Origin: Klebsiella aerogenes KCTC 2190
Lineage (GTDB): Bacteria; Pseudomonadota; Gammaproteobacteria; Enterobacterales; Enterobacteriaceae
Length of the DNA stretch: 64,000 nucleotides
NCBI RefSeq assembly: GCF_000215745.1
Contig: NC_015663.1
Location: 1,922,001-1,986,000 of the forward strand
Direction of reading: 5' to 3'
How positions within the stretch are numbered: position 1 is the stretch's first letter; each line of letters starts with the position of its first letter. A model generated the notes under the pieces. That model was not told where the DNA came from. It saw only the letters and a program-made list of their open reading frames with translations, and did no database searches. Positions 27,756-38,500 of the stretch are shown piece after piece. Position numbers and translations under genes: made by a program.

Positions 27756-27887
27756 ATGAACCAGACGCTCAAACTTCTTGCCTTGCTGCTGCTCAGCGGC
27801 GCGTTGCTTACTGGATGCAATACCGCTCGCGGTTTTGGCGAAGATATCCAGGGGTTGGGGCATGCCATTTCTCACGCCGTTAGCTAA
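27756..27887 (+). CDS. ecnA: Entericidin A (antidote lipoprotein)
   Basis: A 43-residue lipoprotein: MNQTLKLLALLLLSG, lipobox LLTGC, mature C-N-T-A-R-G-F-G-E-D-I-Q and a short tail. In E. coli EcnA counteracts the bacteriolytic EcnB in stationary phase. It lies between efp and ecnB in the same order as E. coli. The shared NT-(A/T)-RG-x-GEDI core with EcnB is visible. Confidence 0.92.
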   Translation: MNQTLKLLALLLLSGALLTGCNTARGFGEDIQGLGHAISHAVS

Positions 27888-28045
27888 TCTCATTTCATTA
27901 GATCATTCTCATTCTCTGAATTCATCTTGCTAAGTTCCGCCTGAACCTCTTTTTCTCTTAAAAAACGCGACTATCCCTTCATTCTGAATCAGTTTGGCTA
28001 TGCTTATAGGGCAAGAAAACAAAAACTGTTTATAAGGATGATATT

Positions 28046-28192
28046 ATGGTGAAAAAAACGATTGCGGCGTTCTTTACTGTTTTGGTCCTTTCTTCTGTGC
28101 TCACCGCATGTAACACCACGCGTGGTATCGGTGAAGACATTTCTGACGGCGGCAGCGCTATCTCTGGTGCGGCGACCAAAGCTCAGAATTAA
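28046..28192 (+). CDS. ecnB: Entericidin B (bacteriolytic lipoprotein)
   Basis: A 48-residue lipoprotein with a signal peptide ending VLTAC, then [20 protein letters not shown]. EcnB is the toxin of the entericidin pair and is sigma-S dependent in E. coli. Upstream, CTATGCTTA at 27998-28006 resembles a sigma-S extended -10. AAGGA precedes the ATG. Ends in the hairpin at 28198-28224. Confidence 0.92.
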   Translation: MVKKTIAAFFTVLVLSSVLTACNTTRGIGEDISDGGSAISGAATKAQN

Positions 28193-28197
28193 ACATT

Positions 28198-28224
28198 ACC
28201 GGTACGGCCTCGCGCCGTACCGGT
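28198..28224 (+). terminator. Hairpin after ecnB
   Basis: An 11-bp perfect stem (ACCGGTACGGC with GCCGTACCGGT) with loop CTCGC, 5 bp after the ecnB stop. The T tract is weak. Confidence 0.65.
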
Positions 28225-28270
28225 CTTCACATTGCCGGCGCCGTTGTTTATAATCCCGACGTTTTCAACC

Positions 28271-28326
28271 ACCTTGCGGGACGACCCGTGAGCGTATCTC
28301 ATCCGGGGACGGCCCCATTACTGGAG
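28271..28326 (+). promoter_or_regulatory. Guanidine-II (mini-ykkC) riboswitch before gdx
   Basis: Two small hairpins, each capped by the ACGR tetraloop of this class: GCGGG-ACGA-CCCGT at 28276-28289 and GGGG-ACGG-CCCC at 28305-28316. GGAG (28323-28326) and the gdx ATG follow at once. Known guanidine-II riboswitches dock the two loops around guanidinium and expose the ribosome site, switching on guanidinium exporters. Confidence 0.88.
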
Positions 28327-28330
28327 CCTT

Positions 28331-28648
28331 ATGTCCTGGATCATTCTCTTTATCGCCGGTTTGCTGGAAGTCGTGTGGGCCGTCGGCCTCAAATATACCC
28401 ATGGATTTAGCCGCCTGTTGCCAAGTGTGATTACCATAGCCGCTATGGTCGTCAGTATGGCGCTGTTATCGTGGGCGATGAAATCACTGCCGGTGGGTAC
28501 CGCCTATGCGGTGTGGACCGGGATCGGCGCCGTTGGCGCAGCGATAACCGGCATCGTGCTGCTGGGCGAATCCGCAAGCCCGATGCGTATCGCGAGCCTC
28601 GCCTGTATTGTGATCGGCATTATCGGGCTGAAACTCAGCGCGCATTAA
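28331..28648 (+). CDS. gdx: Guanidinium exporter Gdx (SugE)
   Basis: A small multidrug-resistance family protein of 105 residues with four helices. It assembles as a dual-topology dimer and exchanges guanidinium for protons. The essential Glu lies in TM1 ([20 protein letters not shown], Glu13). The Gdx-type stretch [20 protein letters not shown] is present. Regulation by the guanidine-II riboswitch directly upstream supports the Gdx assignment over the older groE-suppressor idea. It overlaps the 3' end of the convergent blc by 4 bp. Confidence 0.96.
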   Translation: MSWIILFIAGLLEVVWAVGLKYTHGFSRLLPSVITIAAMVVSMALLSWAMKSLPVGTAYAVWTGIGAVGAAITGIVLLGESASPMRIASLACIVIGIIGLKLSAH

Positions 28649-29175
28649 TAGCGCTGGTTAACCCAAATCAGTTTGCTTACGTCGAAGCCCTGCCGGGTGG
28701 CGATATCCAGCATCTGCTGTTTCACCTGCGGCGAAATCTTCGGCGTGCGCGCCAGTAGCCACAGGTAATCGCGATCCGGGCCGCAAACCAGCGCATGGCG
28801 GTACTCTTTATCCAGCGCAATCACGTTGTAGCCGCCATAGAAGGGGCCGAAGAAAGAGATCTTCAGCGCCGCGCGGTTGGGATCGCCGGTGAACCAGGCA
28901 ACGCCGTCTGTTTTCTGCCAGATCCCACGCTCGGGGTTATAACCTTTATTAACCACATCTATGCCGCCATCGCCGCGCAGACTGTAAGTCGCGGTGACCT
29001 TTTCCAGCCCGCTTTCGAAATGATGATCGAAGCGGGCGATTTCATACCAGGTGCCGAGGAAGCGTTGGCTTTCAAATGGGCTGACGACGGTCACGCCAGC
29101 GGGAGGAACGGGATTGCTGCACGCAACGCTCAGCAATGACGCGATAACCACGGTGAGAACTGGCAGCAGACGCAT
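28645..29175 (-). CDS. blc: Outer-membrane lipocalin Blc
   Basis: A 176-residue lipoprotein. The lipobox is LSVAC, with Ser-Asn after the Cys, which favours outer-membrane sorting. The lipocalin motif 1 [14 protein letters not shown] follows, and then the eight-strand barrel with [11 protein letters not shown]. Blc binds lysophospholipids and is stress- and stationary-phase-induced in E. coli. In E. coli ampC follows next, whereas here the frd operon begins. Confidence 0.95.
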   Translation of the reverse strand: MRLLPVLTVVIASLLSVACSNPVPPAGVTVVSPFESQRFLGTWYEIARFDHHFESGLEKVTATYSLRGDGGIDVVNKGYNPERGIWQKTDGVAWFTGDPNRAALKISFFGPFYGGYNVIALDKEYRHALVCGPDRDYLWLLARTPKISPQVKQQMLDIATRQGFDVSKLIWVNQRY

Positions 29176-29252
29176 AGGTATCTTCCTTACCGCTTTTTCT
29201 CTAAGTGTAGATAGCGGCAGGAAAAAAGTAGGGCGATTTTGTCGATAAGCGA

Positions 29253-29277
29253 GCCCGGTAACAGATTGCTACCGGGC
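29253..29277 (-). terminator. Terminator of the frd operon
   Basis: Stem GCCCGGTA (29253-29260) pairs with TACCGGGC (29270-29277) just after the frdD stop. In E. coli the frd terminator doubles as the ampC attenuator. No ampC follows here. Confidence 0.7.
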
Positions 29278-29288
29278 GAGATGTTGCA

Positions 29289-29648
29289 TCAGATAAATAA
29301 CACGCCGACCAGGGTGACGACGGTTAAAATCGCCGCCAGGCCATAGAAGACCCATTTGCCGTTCGGCACGTGGATTTTCAGGTCGTGCATCGCATGGTGG
29401 ATACGGTGCAAGCCGCACCACAGCGGCAAAACAATCATCAGAAAGATAAAGAGGCGACCGATGAAGCTATGGGCGAAGGCGTAAACGCGTTCGTAGCTGA
29501 AAGCATCGCCAGGCGCGAGCCCCAGCGGCAGCAGTATGCCGACCAGCAGCACCATCACCGGCGCGATAATCGCCCCCCACATACCGCCTGCGCCAAACAG
29601 CCCCCAGAACACCGGTTCATCGGAACGTTTTGGATTGGGATTAATCAT
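29289..29648 (-). CDS. frdD: Fumarate reductase membrane subunit FrdD
   Basis: A 119-residue anchor with three membrane helices, holding FrdAB on the inner membrane and helping form the menaquinol site. It matches E. coli from [19 protein letters not shown] through [26 protein letters not shown] before the ATG at 29648 decides the start; the frame extends ten codons further without a site. Last gene of frdABCD, 10 bp after frdC. Confidence 0.96.
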   Translation of the reverse strand: MINPNPKRSDEPVFWGLFGAGGMWGAIIAPVMVLLVGILLPLGLAPGDAFSYERVYAFAHSFIGRLFIFLMIVLPLWCGLHRIHHAMHDLKIHVPNGKWVFYGLAAILTVVTLVGVLFI

Positions 29649-29658
29649 ATCAGCCTCC

Positions 29659-30054
29659 TTACCAGAACAGCGCGACAAACAGGATGACGATGCTAACCAG
29701 CGCCGTTACCGCCCACAGCCCTTTAATCAGCGGCTCAGGCCCCATTTTCTCGCCTTTAACAATGATGTTGGCGGCTTTCGGCGCCAGCTCAAACCAGGTT
29801 TTGGTGTGCAGCAGCGCCGCTGCAAGAGTGATCAGGTTGAGGATCACCACAATCGGGTTTTGCAGGAATGCCACATAGCCCTCCCAACTTTCGGCGCCGT
29901 GCTTGAGGGCGAACAAGCCGTAAATCAGCACGATGCTGAACCAGACCGTTGGCACCGCTGTCCCTTCACGCAGCATATAGAAGCGATAAAACGGCAGCTT
30001 CTTCCACCAGGTGGAGGTCATGGGCCGCACGTAGGGTTTGCGTTTAGTTGTCAT
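29659..30054 (-). CDS. frdC: Fumarate reductase membrane subunit FrdC
   Basis: A 131-residue anchor with three membrane helices. The conserved N-terminus is [20 protein letters not shown], with [19 protein letters not shown] after it, including the Glu of the menaquinol-binding area. It holds the complex in the inner membrane together with FrdD. It follows frdB by 10 bp. Confidence 0.97.
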   Translation of the reverse strand: MTTKRKPYVRPMTSTWWKKLPFYRFYMLREGTAVPTVWFSIVLIYGLFALKHGAESWEGYVAFLQNPIVVILNLITLAAALLHTKTWFELAPKAANIIVKGEKMGPEPLIKGLWAVTALVSIVILFVALFW

Positions 30055-30064
30055 AGTGCACTCC

Positions 30065-30799
30065 TTAGCGTGGTTTCAGGGTGGCGATCAGGAAGTCTTT
30101 CGAACTTTCTACCTTGCCCTGCTGAATGGCGGCCGCCGGATCGACATGCTTCGGACAAACTTCGGAGCAGAAGCCGACGAAAGTACAGCTCCACACGCCG
30201 TTCTGGCCATTGAGCTGCGCCATACGTTCCTTTTTGCCGTGGTCGCGGCTGTCTTCGTTGTAGCGATGGGCGAGGGTGATCGCCGCCGGGCCAATGAACT
30301 CCGGGTTCAGACCAAACTGCGGACAGGCGGCATAGCACAGACCGCAGTTGATGCAGCCGGAGAACTGATGGTATTTCGCCATCTGCGCCGGGGTCTGTTT
30401 ATTCGGCCCCTGATCCGGCGTGCGGTTATTTCCGATGATATACGGCTTAATCGCTTCCAGACTTTCGATAAAGTGTGTCATATCGACCACCAGATCGCGC
30501 TCAATCGGGAAATTAGCCAGCGCTTCAACCTTCAGACCCTTGCTGTAATCGCGCAGGAAGGTTTTACAGGCCAGTTTTGGCACCTTGTTGACCATCATGC
30601 CGCAGGAGCCGCAGATCGCCATGCGGCACGACCAGCGGTAGCTTAAGTCCGGCGCGAGGTTATCTTTGATATAGCCCAGCGCGTCGAGCAGCGAGGTTTG
30701 TTCGTCGTAAGGGACCTCATAGAAAGCGCTGTGCGGCGCGGTGTCGACTTCCGGGTTGTAGCGCACCACTTCAATTTTCAGTTTTTTCATCTCAGCCAT
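30065..30799 (-). CDS. frdB: Fumarate reductase iron-sulfur subunit FrdB
   Basis: A 244-residue electron-transfer subunit, the same length as E. coli. The [2Fe-2S] cluster motif is [10 protein letters not shown] with a later C in KLACKTF. The [4Fe-4S] and [3Fe-4S] motifs are [12 protein letters not shown] and [11 protein letters not shown]. Start [17 protein letters not shown] at 30799, with the first codons overlapping the end of frdA by 8 bp, indicating translational coupling. It passes electrons from menaquinol to the flavin of FrdA. Confidence 0.98.
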   Translation of the reverse strand: MAEMKKLKIEVVRYNPEVDTAPHSAFYEVPYDEQTSLLDALGYIKDNLAPDLSYRWSCRMAICGSCGMMVNKVPKLACKTFLRDYSKGLKVEALANFPIERDLVVDMTHFIESLEAIKPYIIGNNRTPDQGPNKQTPAQMAKYHQFSGCINCGLCYAACPQFGLNPEFIGPAAITLAHRYNEDSRDHGKKERMAQLNGQNGVWSCTFVGFCSEVCPKHVDPAAAIQQGKVESSKDFLIATLKPR

Positions 30800-32582
30800 G
30801 GGTCGTCTCCTTCTTCTCAGCGGCTTCCGCTTCGGCGCCATACACGCGTTTAGCCGGCGGCAGAGTGGTGATCTTCACATCGCCATACTCCAGGCGCGTG
30901 CTGCCGTCAGCCTCACGGAAGGCGAGCGTATGCTTGAGGAAATTGACGTCGTCGCGTTCAGTGCAGCCTTCATCGAGACGCTGATGGGCGCCGCGAGACT
31001 CTTTACGCGCGATAGCGGAGTGCGCCATGCATTCGGCGACGTTGAGACCATGGCCCAGCTCAATGGTGTAGAGCAGGTCGGTATTGAACACGCTGGAGGT
31101 GTCGGTGATACGCACGCGCTTAAAGCGCTCCTGCAGCTCGGCCAGCTTATCGATGGTTTTTTGCATCAGCTCCGGCGTGCGATAAATACCGCAGCCTTCT
31201 TCCATCGACATACCCATTTCGTCGCGGATTTTGGCCCAGTTTTCATTGCCCTGCTGGTTGACGAGGTATTTCAGACGGTTTTCAACGTCGTTGACCTGCG
31301 CATCCAGCGCCGCGTTGTTGGCTTCGCCCGCGGCCATTGCGCGCTGCATAGCTTGCTCACCGGCAAGGCGGCCAAAGACCACCAGCTCGGCGAGCGAGTT
31401 GGATCCCAGACGGTTGGCGCCGTGCAGGCCGACGGAGGAACATTCGCCCACGGCGAACAGGCCCTTGATGCGGGTTTCGCACTGCTGGTCGGTCTCGATA
31501 CCCCCCATGGTGTAGTGGGCGGTCGGGCGCACCGGAATGGGCTCCTTCACCGGATCGACGCCGACATAGGCTTTCGCCAGTTCGCAGATGAACGGTAGGC
31601 GTTCAAGCAGTTTCTTCTCGCCAAGATGGCGCAGGTCCAGATAAACCACATCGCCGCGCGGCGTCGGAATGGTGTTGCCTTTGCGCCACTCGTGCCAGAA
31701 GGCCTGAGAGACTTTATCGCGCGGGCCGAGTTCCATGTATTTATTTTTCGGCTCGCCGAGCGGTGTTTCCGGCCCCATACCGTAATCCTGCAGGTAGCGA
31801 TAGCCGTTTTTATTCACCAGAATACCGCCTTCGCCGCGGCAGCCTTCGGTCATCAGGATCCCCGATCCCGGCAGGCCGGTTGGGTGATACTGGACAAACT
31901 CCATGTCGCGCAGCGGGACGCCGTGGCCCAGCGCCATGCCCATGCCATCGCCGGTGACGATGCCGCCGTTGGTGTTATAGCGATAGACGCGGCCAGCGCC
32001 GCCGGTAGCCATGACGACCGCATTGGCGCGAATTTGCACCAGCGTGCCTTCCATCATATTCATTGCCACCAGGCCGCGGGCCTGGCCGTCATCGACGAGA
32101 ATATCCAGCACGAAGTGCTCGTCGAAACGTTGAATTTGCGGGAACTGGAGGGAGGACTGGAAGAGGGTATGCAGCATATGGAAGCCGGTTTTATCGGCGG
32201 CGAACCAAGTACGTTCGATTTTCATCCCGCCGAAGCGGCGAACGTTGACGCTGCCATCCGGGCGGCGGCTCCACGGGCAACCCCACAGCTCAAGCTGGGT
32301 CATTTCCGTGGGGCAGTGATGTACGAAATAGTCTACAACATCCTGTTCACAGAGCCAGTCGCCGCCGGCGACGGTGTCGTGAAAATGGTATTCAAAGCTA
32401 TCGTGATCCTGCGCGACCGCCGCAGAACCGCCTTCGGCGGCGACGGTATGGCTACGCATTGGATAGACTTTTGAAATCAGTGCGATTTTGGCTTTTGGAT
32501 TAGCTTGCGCAGCGGCGATGGCTGCGCGAAGACCTGCTCCGCCTGCGCCAATGACGACAAGATCGGCTTGAAAAGTTTGCAC
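30792..32582 (-). CDS. frdA: Fumarate reductase flavoprotein FrdA
   Basis: The catalytic subunit reducing fumarate to succinate in anaerobic respiration, 596 residues. Landmarks: the dinucleotide-binding [18 protein letters not shown], the flavin-linking His in [13 protein letters not shown], and the active-site blocks [26 protein letters not shown] and [11 protein letters not shown]. The start is a GTG at 32582 ([10 protein letters not shown]), with GGAGGA 6 nt upstream as in E. coli; the ORF can be lengthened 18 codons without support. Slightly shorter than E. coli (602) at the tail. Confidence 0.98.
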   Translation of the reverse strand: MQTFQADLVVIGAGGAGLRAAIAAAQANPKAKIALISKVYPMRSHTVAAEGGSAAVAQDHDSFEYHFHDTVAGGDWLCEQDVVDYFVHHCPTEMTQLELWGCPWSRRPDGSVNVRRFGGMKIERTWFAADKTGFHMLHTLFQSSLQFPQIQRFDEHFVLDILVDDGQARGLVAMNMMEGTLVQIRANAVVMATGGAGRVYRYNTNGGIVTGDGMGMALGHGVPLRDMEFVQYHPTGLPGSGILMTEGCRGEGGILVNKNGYRYLQDYGMGPETPLGEPKNKYMELGPRDKVSQAFWHEWRKGNTIPTPRGDVVYLDLRHLGEKKLLERLPFICELAKAYVGVDPVKEPIPVRPTAHYTMGGIETDQQCETRIKGLFAVGECSSVGLHGANRLGSNSLAELVVFGRLAGEQAMQRAMAAGEANNAALDAQVNDVENRLKYLVNQQGNENWAKIRDEMGMSMEEGCGIYRTPELMQKTIDKLAELQERFKRVRITDTSSVFNTDLLYTIELGHGLNVAECMAHSAIARKESRGAHQRLDEGCTERDDVNFLKHTLAFREADGSTRLEYGDVKITTLPPAKRVYGAEAEAAEKKETTHG

Positions 32583-32656
32583 GACATTCCTCCAGTTTTT
32601 GTGTATTTCGCCGCCGGGCTGGCGAAAAAGTATCACTGCTCCTTTATAGGTAAATG

Positions 32657-32698
32657 AGTATAGCCATAGGGATGGTGGGGAAAATTGACGCGTTCGAT
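32657..32698 (-). promoter_or_regulatory. frdA promoter with FNR site
   Basis: On the minus strand an FNR-like palindrome ATCGAACGCGTCAA (32698-32685) lies upstream of TATACT (32662-32657). The site centre falls about 41.5 bp before the inferred start, the position of a class II FNR-activated promoter. The same layout is known for E. coli frdA. Confidence 0.75.
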
Positions 32699-32859
32699 TT
32701 TTTTATCAATCCGTGCGCTAATTTATCAATTTTATTTATGCAATTAAGTTAGCAATAAATTATCAGGATGTAATATCGCCGCCGGATTGCACAAAATTTG
32801 TTTCACTCGACGGTTGCGAGTAGACTTCGTGCCCTTGTATGAAATCGGAGAAAAGTACC

Positions 32860-33837
32860 ATGAGCGAGACGGCAACCTGGCAGCCGAGCGCATCCATTCC
32901 AAATCTGTTAAAACGTGCGGCTGTAATGGCGGAAATTCGCCGTTTCTTTACCGACCGCGGCGTGCTGGAGGTGGAAACGCCTTGTATGAGTCAGGCAACG
33001 GTGACCGATATCCACATGTTCCCGTTTGAAACCCGTTTCGTCGGCCCCGGCCACTCTCAGGGTCTGAATCTGTATCTGATGACCAGCCCGGAATACCACA
33101 TGAAGCGGCTGCTGGCCGCCGGGTGCGGGCCGGTATTTCAGCTGTGCCGAAGCTTCCGTAATGAAGAGATGGGTCGTCACCACAATCCAGAGTTCACCAT
33201 GCTGGAGTGGTACCGTCCGTGCTACGACATGTATCGTCTGATTAACGAAGTTGACGATTTACTGCAGCAGGTGCTCGAGTGCCAACCCGCGGAAAGCCTC
33301 TCTTATCAACAGGCCTTCCAGCGCTATCTGGAGATCGATCCGCTCTCGGCAGATAAAACCCAGCTGCGCGAAGTGGCGGCAAAGCTCGATCTCAGTAATA
33401 TCGCTGATACGGAAGAAGATCGCGATACTCTGCTGCAGTTGTTGTTCGCCATGGGCGTAGAGCCGCACATCGGTAAAGAACGTCCGACGTTCGTCTATCA
33501 CTTCCCGGCAAGCCAGGCTTCGCTGGCGCAGATCAGCACCGAAGATCACCGCGTCGCCGAGCGCTTCGAGGTCTACTACAAGGGGATGGAACTGGCGAAC
33601 GGTTTCCATGAATTGACCGACGCGCGCGAACAGCAGCAGCGTTTTGAGCAGGACAACCGCAAACGTGCGGCCCGTGGCCTGCCGGAGCAGCCCATCGACT
33701 ATAATCTGCTGGCTGCGCTGGAAGCCGGCCTGCCGGATTGTTCCGGCGTCGCGCTGGGCGTCGATCGCCTGGTGATGCTGGCGTTAGGTGTAGAGACCAT
33801 CGGCGAAGTGATCTCATTCACCGTCGATCGCGCCTGA
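32860..33837 (+). CDS. epmA: EF-P--(R)-beta-lysine ligase EpmA
   Basis: A 325-residue paralogue of the class II lysyl-tRNA synthetase catalytic domain, lacking the anticodon-binding domain. It activates (R)-beta-lysine and attaches it to Lys34 of EF-P. Class II motif 2 is seen in [13 protein letters not shown], with [11 protein letters not shown] after it, and motif 3 in [15 protein letters not shown]. The start at 32860 ([19 protein letters not shown]) matches E. coli and has GGAG upstream. Divergent from frdA, with 277 bp between. Confidence 0.97.
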   Translation: MSETATWQPSASIPNLLKRAAVMAEIRRFFTDRGVLEVETPCMSQATVTDIHMFPFETRFVGPGHSQGLNLYLMTSPEYHMKRLLAAGCGPVFQLCRSFRNEEMGRHHNPEFTMLEWYRPCYDMYRLINEVDDLLQQVLECQPAESLSYQQAFQRYLEIDPLSADKTQLREVAAKLDLSNIADTEEDRDTLLQLLFAMGVEPHIGKERPTFVYHFPASQASLAQISTEDHRVAERFEVYYKGMELANGFHELTDAREQQQRFEQDNRKRAARGLPEQPIDYNLLAALEAGLPDCSGVALGVDRLVMLALGVETIGEVISFTVDRA

Positions 33838-33844
33838 TTAACTG

Positions 33845-33873
33845 CGCTTCCCTTTCATGAGGAGAGGGAAGCG
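33845..33873 (+). terminator. Hairpin after epmA
   Basis: Stem CGCTTCCCT (33845-33853) pairs with AGGGAAGCG (33865-33873), followed by GTTTCCC. A weak intrinsic terminator. Confidence 0.5.
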
Positions 33874-34039
33874 GTTTCCCGCCGTTAGCGTTTTCCCCTT
33901 CATTCAAAGATTTTTACAGTTCTCCCCGCTGCATTAGCCCTAATAACCACAATTTCAAACTGGATTATTGCTAGGATCCGCGTTCAATTTCTGCTTACCT
34001 GGCGACGCCGTTCGGCGACGCTCACGTTTGGATCGATTT

Positions 34040-35542
34040 ATGCCTCAACAAATCAAGAAGATGAGCCTGATTGGGCTGATATTAATGATCTTTACTTCGG
34101 TGTTTGGCTTTGCCAACAGCCCTTCGGCGTTTTATCTGATGGGTTATAGCGCGATGCCGTTTTATCTTTTCTCGGCGCTGTTTTTCTTTATTCCTTTCGC
34201 CTTAATGATGGCGGAGATGGGCTCGGCATATCGTAAGGAAGAGGGCGGGATCTATTCGTGGATGAACCGCAGCGTCGGGCCGCGCTTTGCATTTATCGGC
34301 ACCTTTATGTGGTTTTCCTCTTATGTGGTGTGGATGGTCAGCACCGCGGCGAAAATTTGGGTCCCTTTTTCGACCTTTCTCTTCGGCGCGGATAAAACCC
34401 AGAGCTGGGCTTTTGCCGGCTTAACCTCGACGCAAACCGTCGGCGTGTTGGCCGCCTGCTGGATGGTGCTGGTGACGCTGGTAGCGGCGAAAGGAATAAA
34501 TAAGATTGCCAAAATTACCGCCGTCGGCGGTATCGCGGTGATGTGCCTGAATCTGGTACTGCTGCTGGTGAGCGGGGCGATTCTGTTGCTGAACGGCGGC
34601 CATTTCGCACAACCGCTGGATTTCACGGCGTCGCCGAACCCAGGATATCAATCCGGGCTGGCGATGCTCTCTTTCGTGGTGTTCGCCATTTTCGCCTACG
34701 GCGGAATTGAAGCGGTCGGCGGGCTGGTGGATAAAACCGAGAAGCCGGAAAAGAACTTTGCCAAAGGTATTATTATCGCCGCGCTGGTGATTTCGATCGG
34801 CTACTCGCTGGCCATCGTGCTGTGGGGCGTCAGCGCCAACTGGCAGCAGGTATTGAGCAACCACAGTACCAACCTCGGCAATATCACCTATGTGTTGATG
34901 ACCAGCCTTGGCGCAACGCTTGGGCAAGCGCTTCATCTGTCGCCGCAGGCGGCGGCGCTGACCGGCGTATGGTTTGCACGCATTACCGGGCTGTCGATGT
35001 TCCTGGCCTATACCGGCGCATTCTTCACCCTGAGCTATTCGCCGCTGAAGGCGATTATTCAGGGGACGCCGAAAGCGCTGTGGCCGACGATGATGACCAA
35101 AGTCAACGCCAACGGTATGCCGGCTAACGCCATGTGGCTGCAGTGTCTGCTGGTGAGTCTGTTTATTCTGCTGGTCTCCTTCGGCGGCGATACCGCCTCG
35201 GCGTTTTATAACAAGCTGACGCTGATGGCTAACGTCTCGATGACCTTGCCGTATCTGTTCCTGGCGATCGCGTTCCCGTTCTTTAAGGCCAAAGCCAATC
35301 TCGATCGTCCATTTGTGATGTTCAAAAGCCGCATAAGTACGCTGCTGGCGACGACGATAGTGGTACTGGTGGTAGCGTTCGCCAATATCTTCACCGTTAT
35401 TCAGCCGGTGATGGATTCCGGCGACTGGAACAGTACGCTGTGGATGGTCGGCGGGCCGATTTTCTTCTCGCTACTGGCGCTAGGGATCTACGAGAACTAT
35501 CGTCAGAGAACGGCGGTACAGGTAGCGCTGGCGGAGGGTTAA
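34040..35542 (+). CDS. yjeM: APC-family amino-acid transporter YjeM
   Basis: An inner-membrane permease of 500 residues with about 12 to 13 helices, the same length as E. coli YjeM. Start MPQQIKKMSLIGLILMIFTS at 34040; codons upstream to 33968 have no homology to the family. TM1 reads TSVFGFANSPSAFYLMGY. The conserved cytoplasmic loop FAYGGIEAVGGLVDKTEKPEKNF is typical of the GABA/glutamate-antiporter-like branch. The substrate is not established. The ribosome site is weak (GGAT). Convergent with mscM. Confidence 0.92.
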   Translation: MPQQIKKMSLIGLILMIFTSVFGFANSPSAFYLMGYSAMPFYLFSALFFFIPFALMMAEMGSAYRKEEGGIYSWMNRSVGPRFAFIGTFMWFSSYVVWMVSTAAKIWVPFSTFLFGADKTQSWAFAGLTSTQTVGVLAACWMVLVTLVAAKGINKIAKITAVGGIAVMCLNLVLLLVSGAILLLNGGHFAQPLDFTASPNPGYQSGLAMLSFVVFAIFAYGGIEAVGGLVDKTEKPEKNFAKGIIIAALVISIGYSLAIVLWGVSANWQQVLSNHSTNLGNITYVLMTSLGATLGQALHLSPQAAALTGVWFARITGLSMFLAYTGAFFTLSYSPLKAIIQGTPKALWPTMMTKVNANGMPANAMWLQCLLVSLFILLVSFGGDTASAFYNKLTLMANVSMTLPYLFLAIAFPFFKAKANLDRPFVMFKSRISTLLATTIVVLVVAFANIFTVIQPVMDSGDWNSTLWMVGGPIFFSLLALGIYENYRQRTAVQVALAEG

Positions 35543-35552
35543 GAAAGAGAAT

Positions 35553-35575
35553 GCCCGGTGAAGCGCTCACCGGGC
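35553..35575. terminator. Hairpin between yjeM and mscM
   Basis: Stem GCCCGGTGA (35553-35561) pairs with TCACCGGGC (35567-35575) in the 43-bp gap between convergent genes. On the minus strand ATTCTCTTTCTT follows. Confidence 0.7.
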
Positions 35576-35585
35576 TAGTTAGTGC

Positions 35586-38500
35586 TTACAAACTTCCTGG
35601 CGTACGGCTGCTTTTACCCGCTGAGTTCAGCGGCTGGCTGCTGCGCAGGCCATCCAGGCTTTCCAGACGCATCTGGAACGGCGGGAACGGCATGTCGATG
35701 CCATGCGCGCGGTAACCCGCCAGAATCAGCTGATGTAGCTCATGACGCAGCGGCATACGGTGTCCCATCTCGGCGGCGTAAATACGCAGCTCGAAAATCT
35801 GAATCCCCTGCTGCAGGTCAACGAGAAACGCTTCCGGCGCCGGGGTATCAATCACCAGCGAGCAGCGATGAGCGGCGGTCAACAGAATCTGCGTGACCTC
35901 TTCCGTATTGGCCTCCGCGGGCGCCGGGATAGTCAACACCACACGAGTGACCGAATCCGACAGCGACCAGTTGATGAACTGTTCGGTGATGAACGCTTTG
36001 TTCGGCACAATGATCTCTTTGCGGTCCCAGTCGCTGATGGTGGTGGCGCGGGTATTTATTTTCGTCACGCTACCGGTCAGGCTGCGGATAGTGACCGTAT
36101 CGCCGATACGGATCGGTTTCTCAAACAGGATGATCAGGCCGGAGATAAAGTTGGCGAAAATTTCCTGTAGACCAAAACCAAGACCGACGCTGAGCGCCGC
36201 CACCAGCCACTGCAGTTTCGACCACTCAATACCAATCATCGAGAAGCCGACCAGCCCGCCAATTAGCATCAACAGATATTTGGTGATGGTGGTGATGGCG
36301 TAGCCGGTACCCGGCGTCAAATCCAGATGTTGCAGAATCGCCAGCTCCAGCAGCGCCGGGAGATTGCGCACCAGCTGGGTGGTGATAATCAGCACCAGAA
36401 TGGCAATCAGTACGGCCCCGAGGGTAATAGGCTCAAGACTTTCGACGCCCTGTACCGTGGAGGTCACATCCCATAGCGAGATATTTTCGAGGAAGCCGAA
36501 TGCCGAGTGAATTTCCGACCACAGAATAATCACCGACAGCAGGGCTATCAGCATCAGCAGCGAGCGGACCAGGCGCAGGGACTGGGTACTGATGGCGTCG
36601 AGGTCGACTTCGCTGACTTCCGCTTCGACCGAGCCTTCGGTGCTGGTGGAGTGGGCGGTATCTTCTTCGCCGCGGGCGCGCTGGGCGAGGATTTCCGCAC
36701 GGCGGTGTTTGGCGCGATCGAAGGCCAGACGCCGACGCTGAATCAACATCCAACGGCGAATAATATGGTAAACCACCAACAGCAGGAACCAGATGGCGAC
36801 CGAGGTTTCCAGTCGCGCCAGTAGCGCCTGCGAGGTGGCAAGATAGCCCACCGCCGCCGCCAGCATCGCGATTAGCGGCGCGCCGAGCAGCAGGTTCCAC
36901 AGCAGGCGGTTCACCATGTTCTCGCCGTCGCCCGCTTTATCAAGATACAGCGGGATCCCGGCGTGTTTCAGGCTCAGCGTAACCAGCGCCAGCGCGCCGC
37001 ATATCAGCATGAAGCACAAGCGGCCCAGCGAGGCGGAGAATTCGCGGTCGTTGAGGTTATCAAACATGATCAGCGCCATTATCAGCGGCACAATCAGGCC
37101 AATGCTCATCAGGTAGTAGCGCATGGCTTTGGCGACGCGGTTACGCGGCCAACCGAAGTGGGCGATGAACAATCCATTCGGCCGGGCGAAGGTAGCGCAA
37201 ATCATCACTACCCACAGCAGCGGCACGGTGGCGGTCACGCCGTCGCCAATGGCGACCGCTAGCGGGAAGGGCCAGGCCGCCTGCAATCCGTAGCCGAGCG
37301 TCATCCACAATACCGGCAGCGGCGAAGCCACCAGAATTGACCAGAACACGGTACGCAGCGTCAGCCAGAAATGATCCTGAGTCACCTTGCCAATCCGCGC
37401 GCTGGAGCGCTCAAGGAAGCGGGTAAAGTGGCGGCGCGAATAGATACTGAAGCCCACCAGCACCAGCGCGCCAAACAGCGGGAACAGCGTCTCTTTGCTG
37501 GTCAGCATCATGACGCTGGCCTTGCCGAGCTGGTTGATGGTATCAAGCGAGATCAGACGACGCAGATCCTGCACCACTTCCAGCGGCCAGGAGAAGCCAA
37601 TTGGGCTGACGTCCGAGGTCCAGAACAGATAGCGGTGGGTTGCTTCGTTAATTTCTTTCAGCGCGTCTTCTAACTGGCCGTTGGCGACTTTCAGTTTCGT
37701 CAGTTCGAGCAGCAAGGTATCGCCGCCGCGCAGCAGCGAGTTAAGCAGCTCGCTCTGGGTGCGCAGTTGCGCCTGCAGGATGCGGTTTTGGTCCGCGGTG
37801 AGCGGTTCGCCGTCGGCCTGGCGAATCAGCCGTAGCTGCGCCTGCTTGCTGAGCAGGTCTTCGTAATGCAAGCGCTGCACGCGCAACTGGGCCGTTTCAG
37901 TATCTAACTGCTGTGGGCGCGGGCGCTCCGGCAGACGGGCGACCTGGGCGCGAAGCGCTTCGCCCAGTAGATTCGATGATCCCAGCCACTGCGACTGTTC
38001 GCGTAGGGTGTTCAGCGCCTGGCGCACCTGGAGCGTTTGATTGGTTGCCTGCCGCTGCTGCGAGGCCACCAGATCAAGGCGCTGGACCTGCTGGTTGAGC
38101 GCCTGCGATAGCTCGCGGTTAATTTTGAACTGGTCGATGATCCCCGGCGGCAGGTTTTCACTGTTTTCCGCCAACAGCTCGGTACTCTCCAGCGCCTTTT
38201 CCGCTTCGCGTTGGCGCTGGCTGTTCTGCTGATTGCGCAGCGCCTGCAGGTAGGCATCGAGTTGTTCGCTCTGTTTCTGCGCCAGCTCAGAGCGGATGCG
38301 CGACAGCTCCTGGCGGTTGTTAGCGGAGAGTTGGGCCAGATCCAGCTCGTCGACCAGCGCTTTCAGACGCGCGGATTCCGCCTGCAGACCGAGATTTTGC
38401 GCCTGCGCCAGCGGCGTATTGCCGGGCTGCGCGCCGACGCGACGTTCAATCTCATTAAGCTTGCGGCGGGCGTCGGTTTGCTGTTGAGGCAATTGGTTGA

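Noticed and set aside
31626..32474. A 282-codon frame antisense to frdA.
   Set aside because: frdA is certain over its whole length. The antisense product has no motif or start signal.
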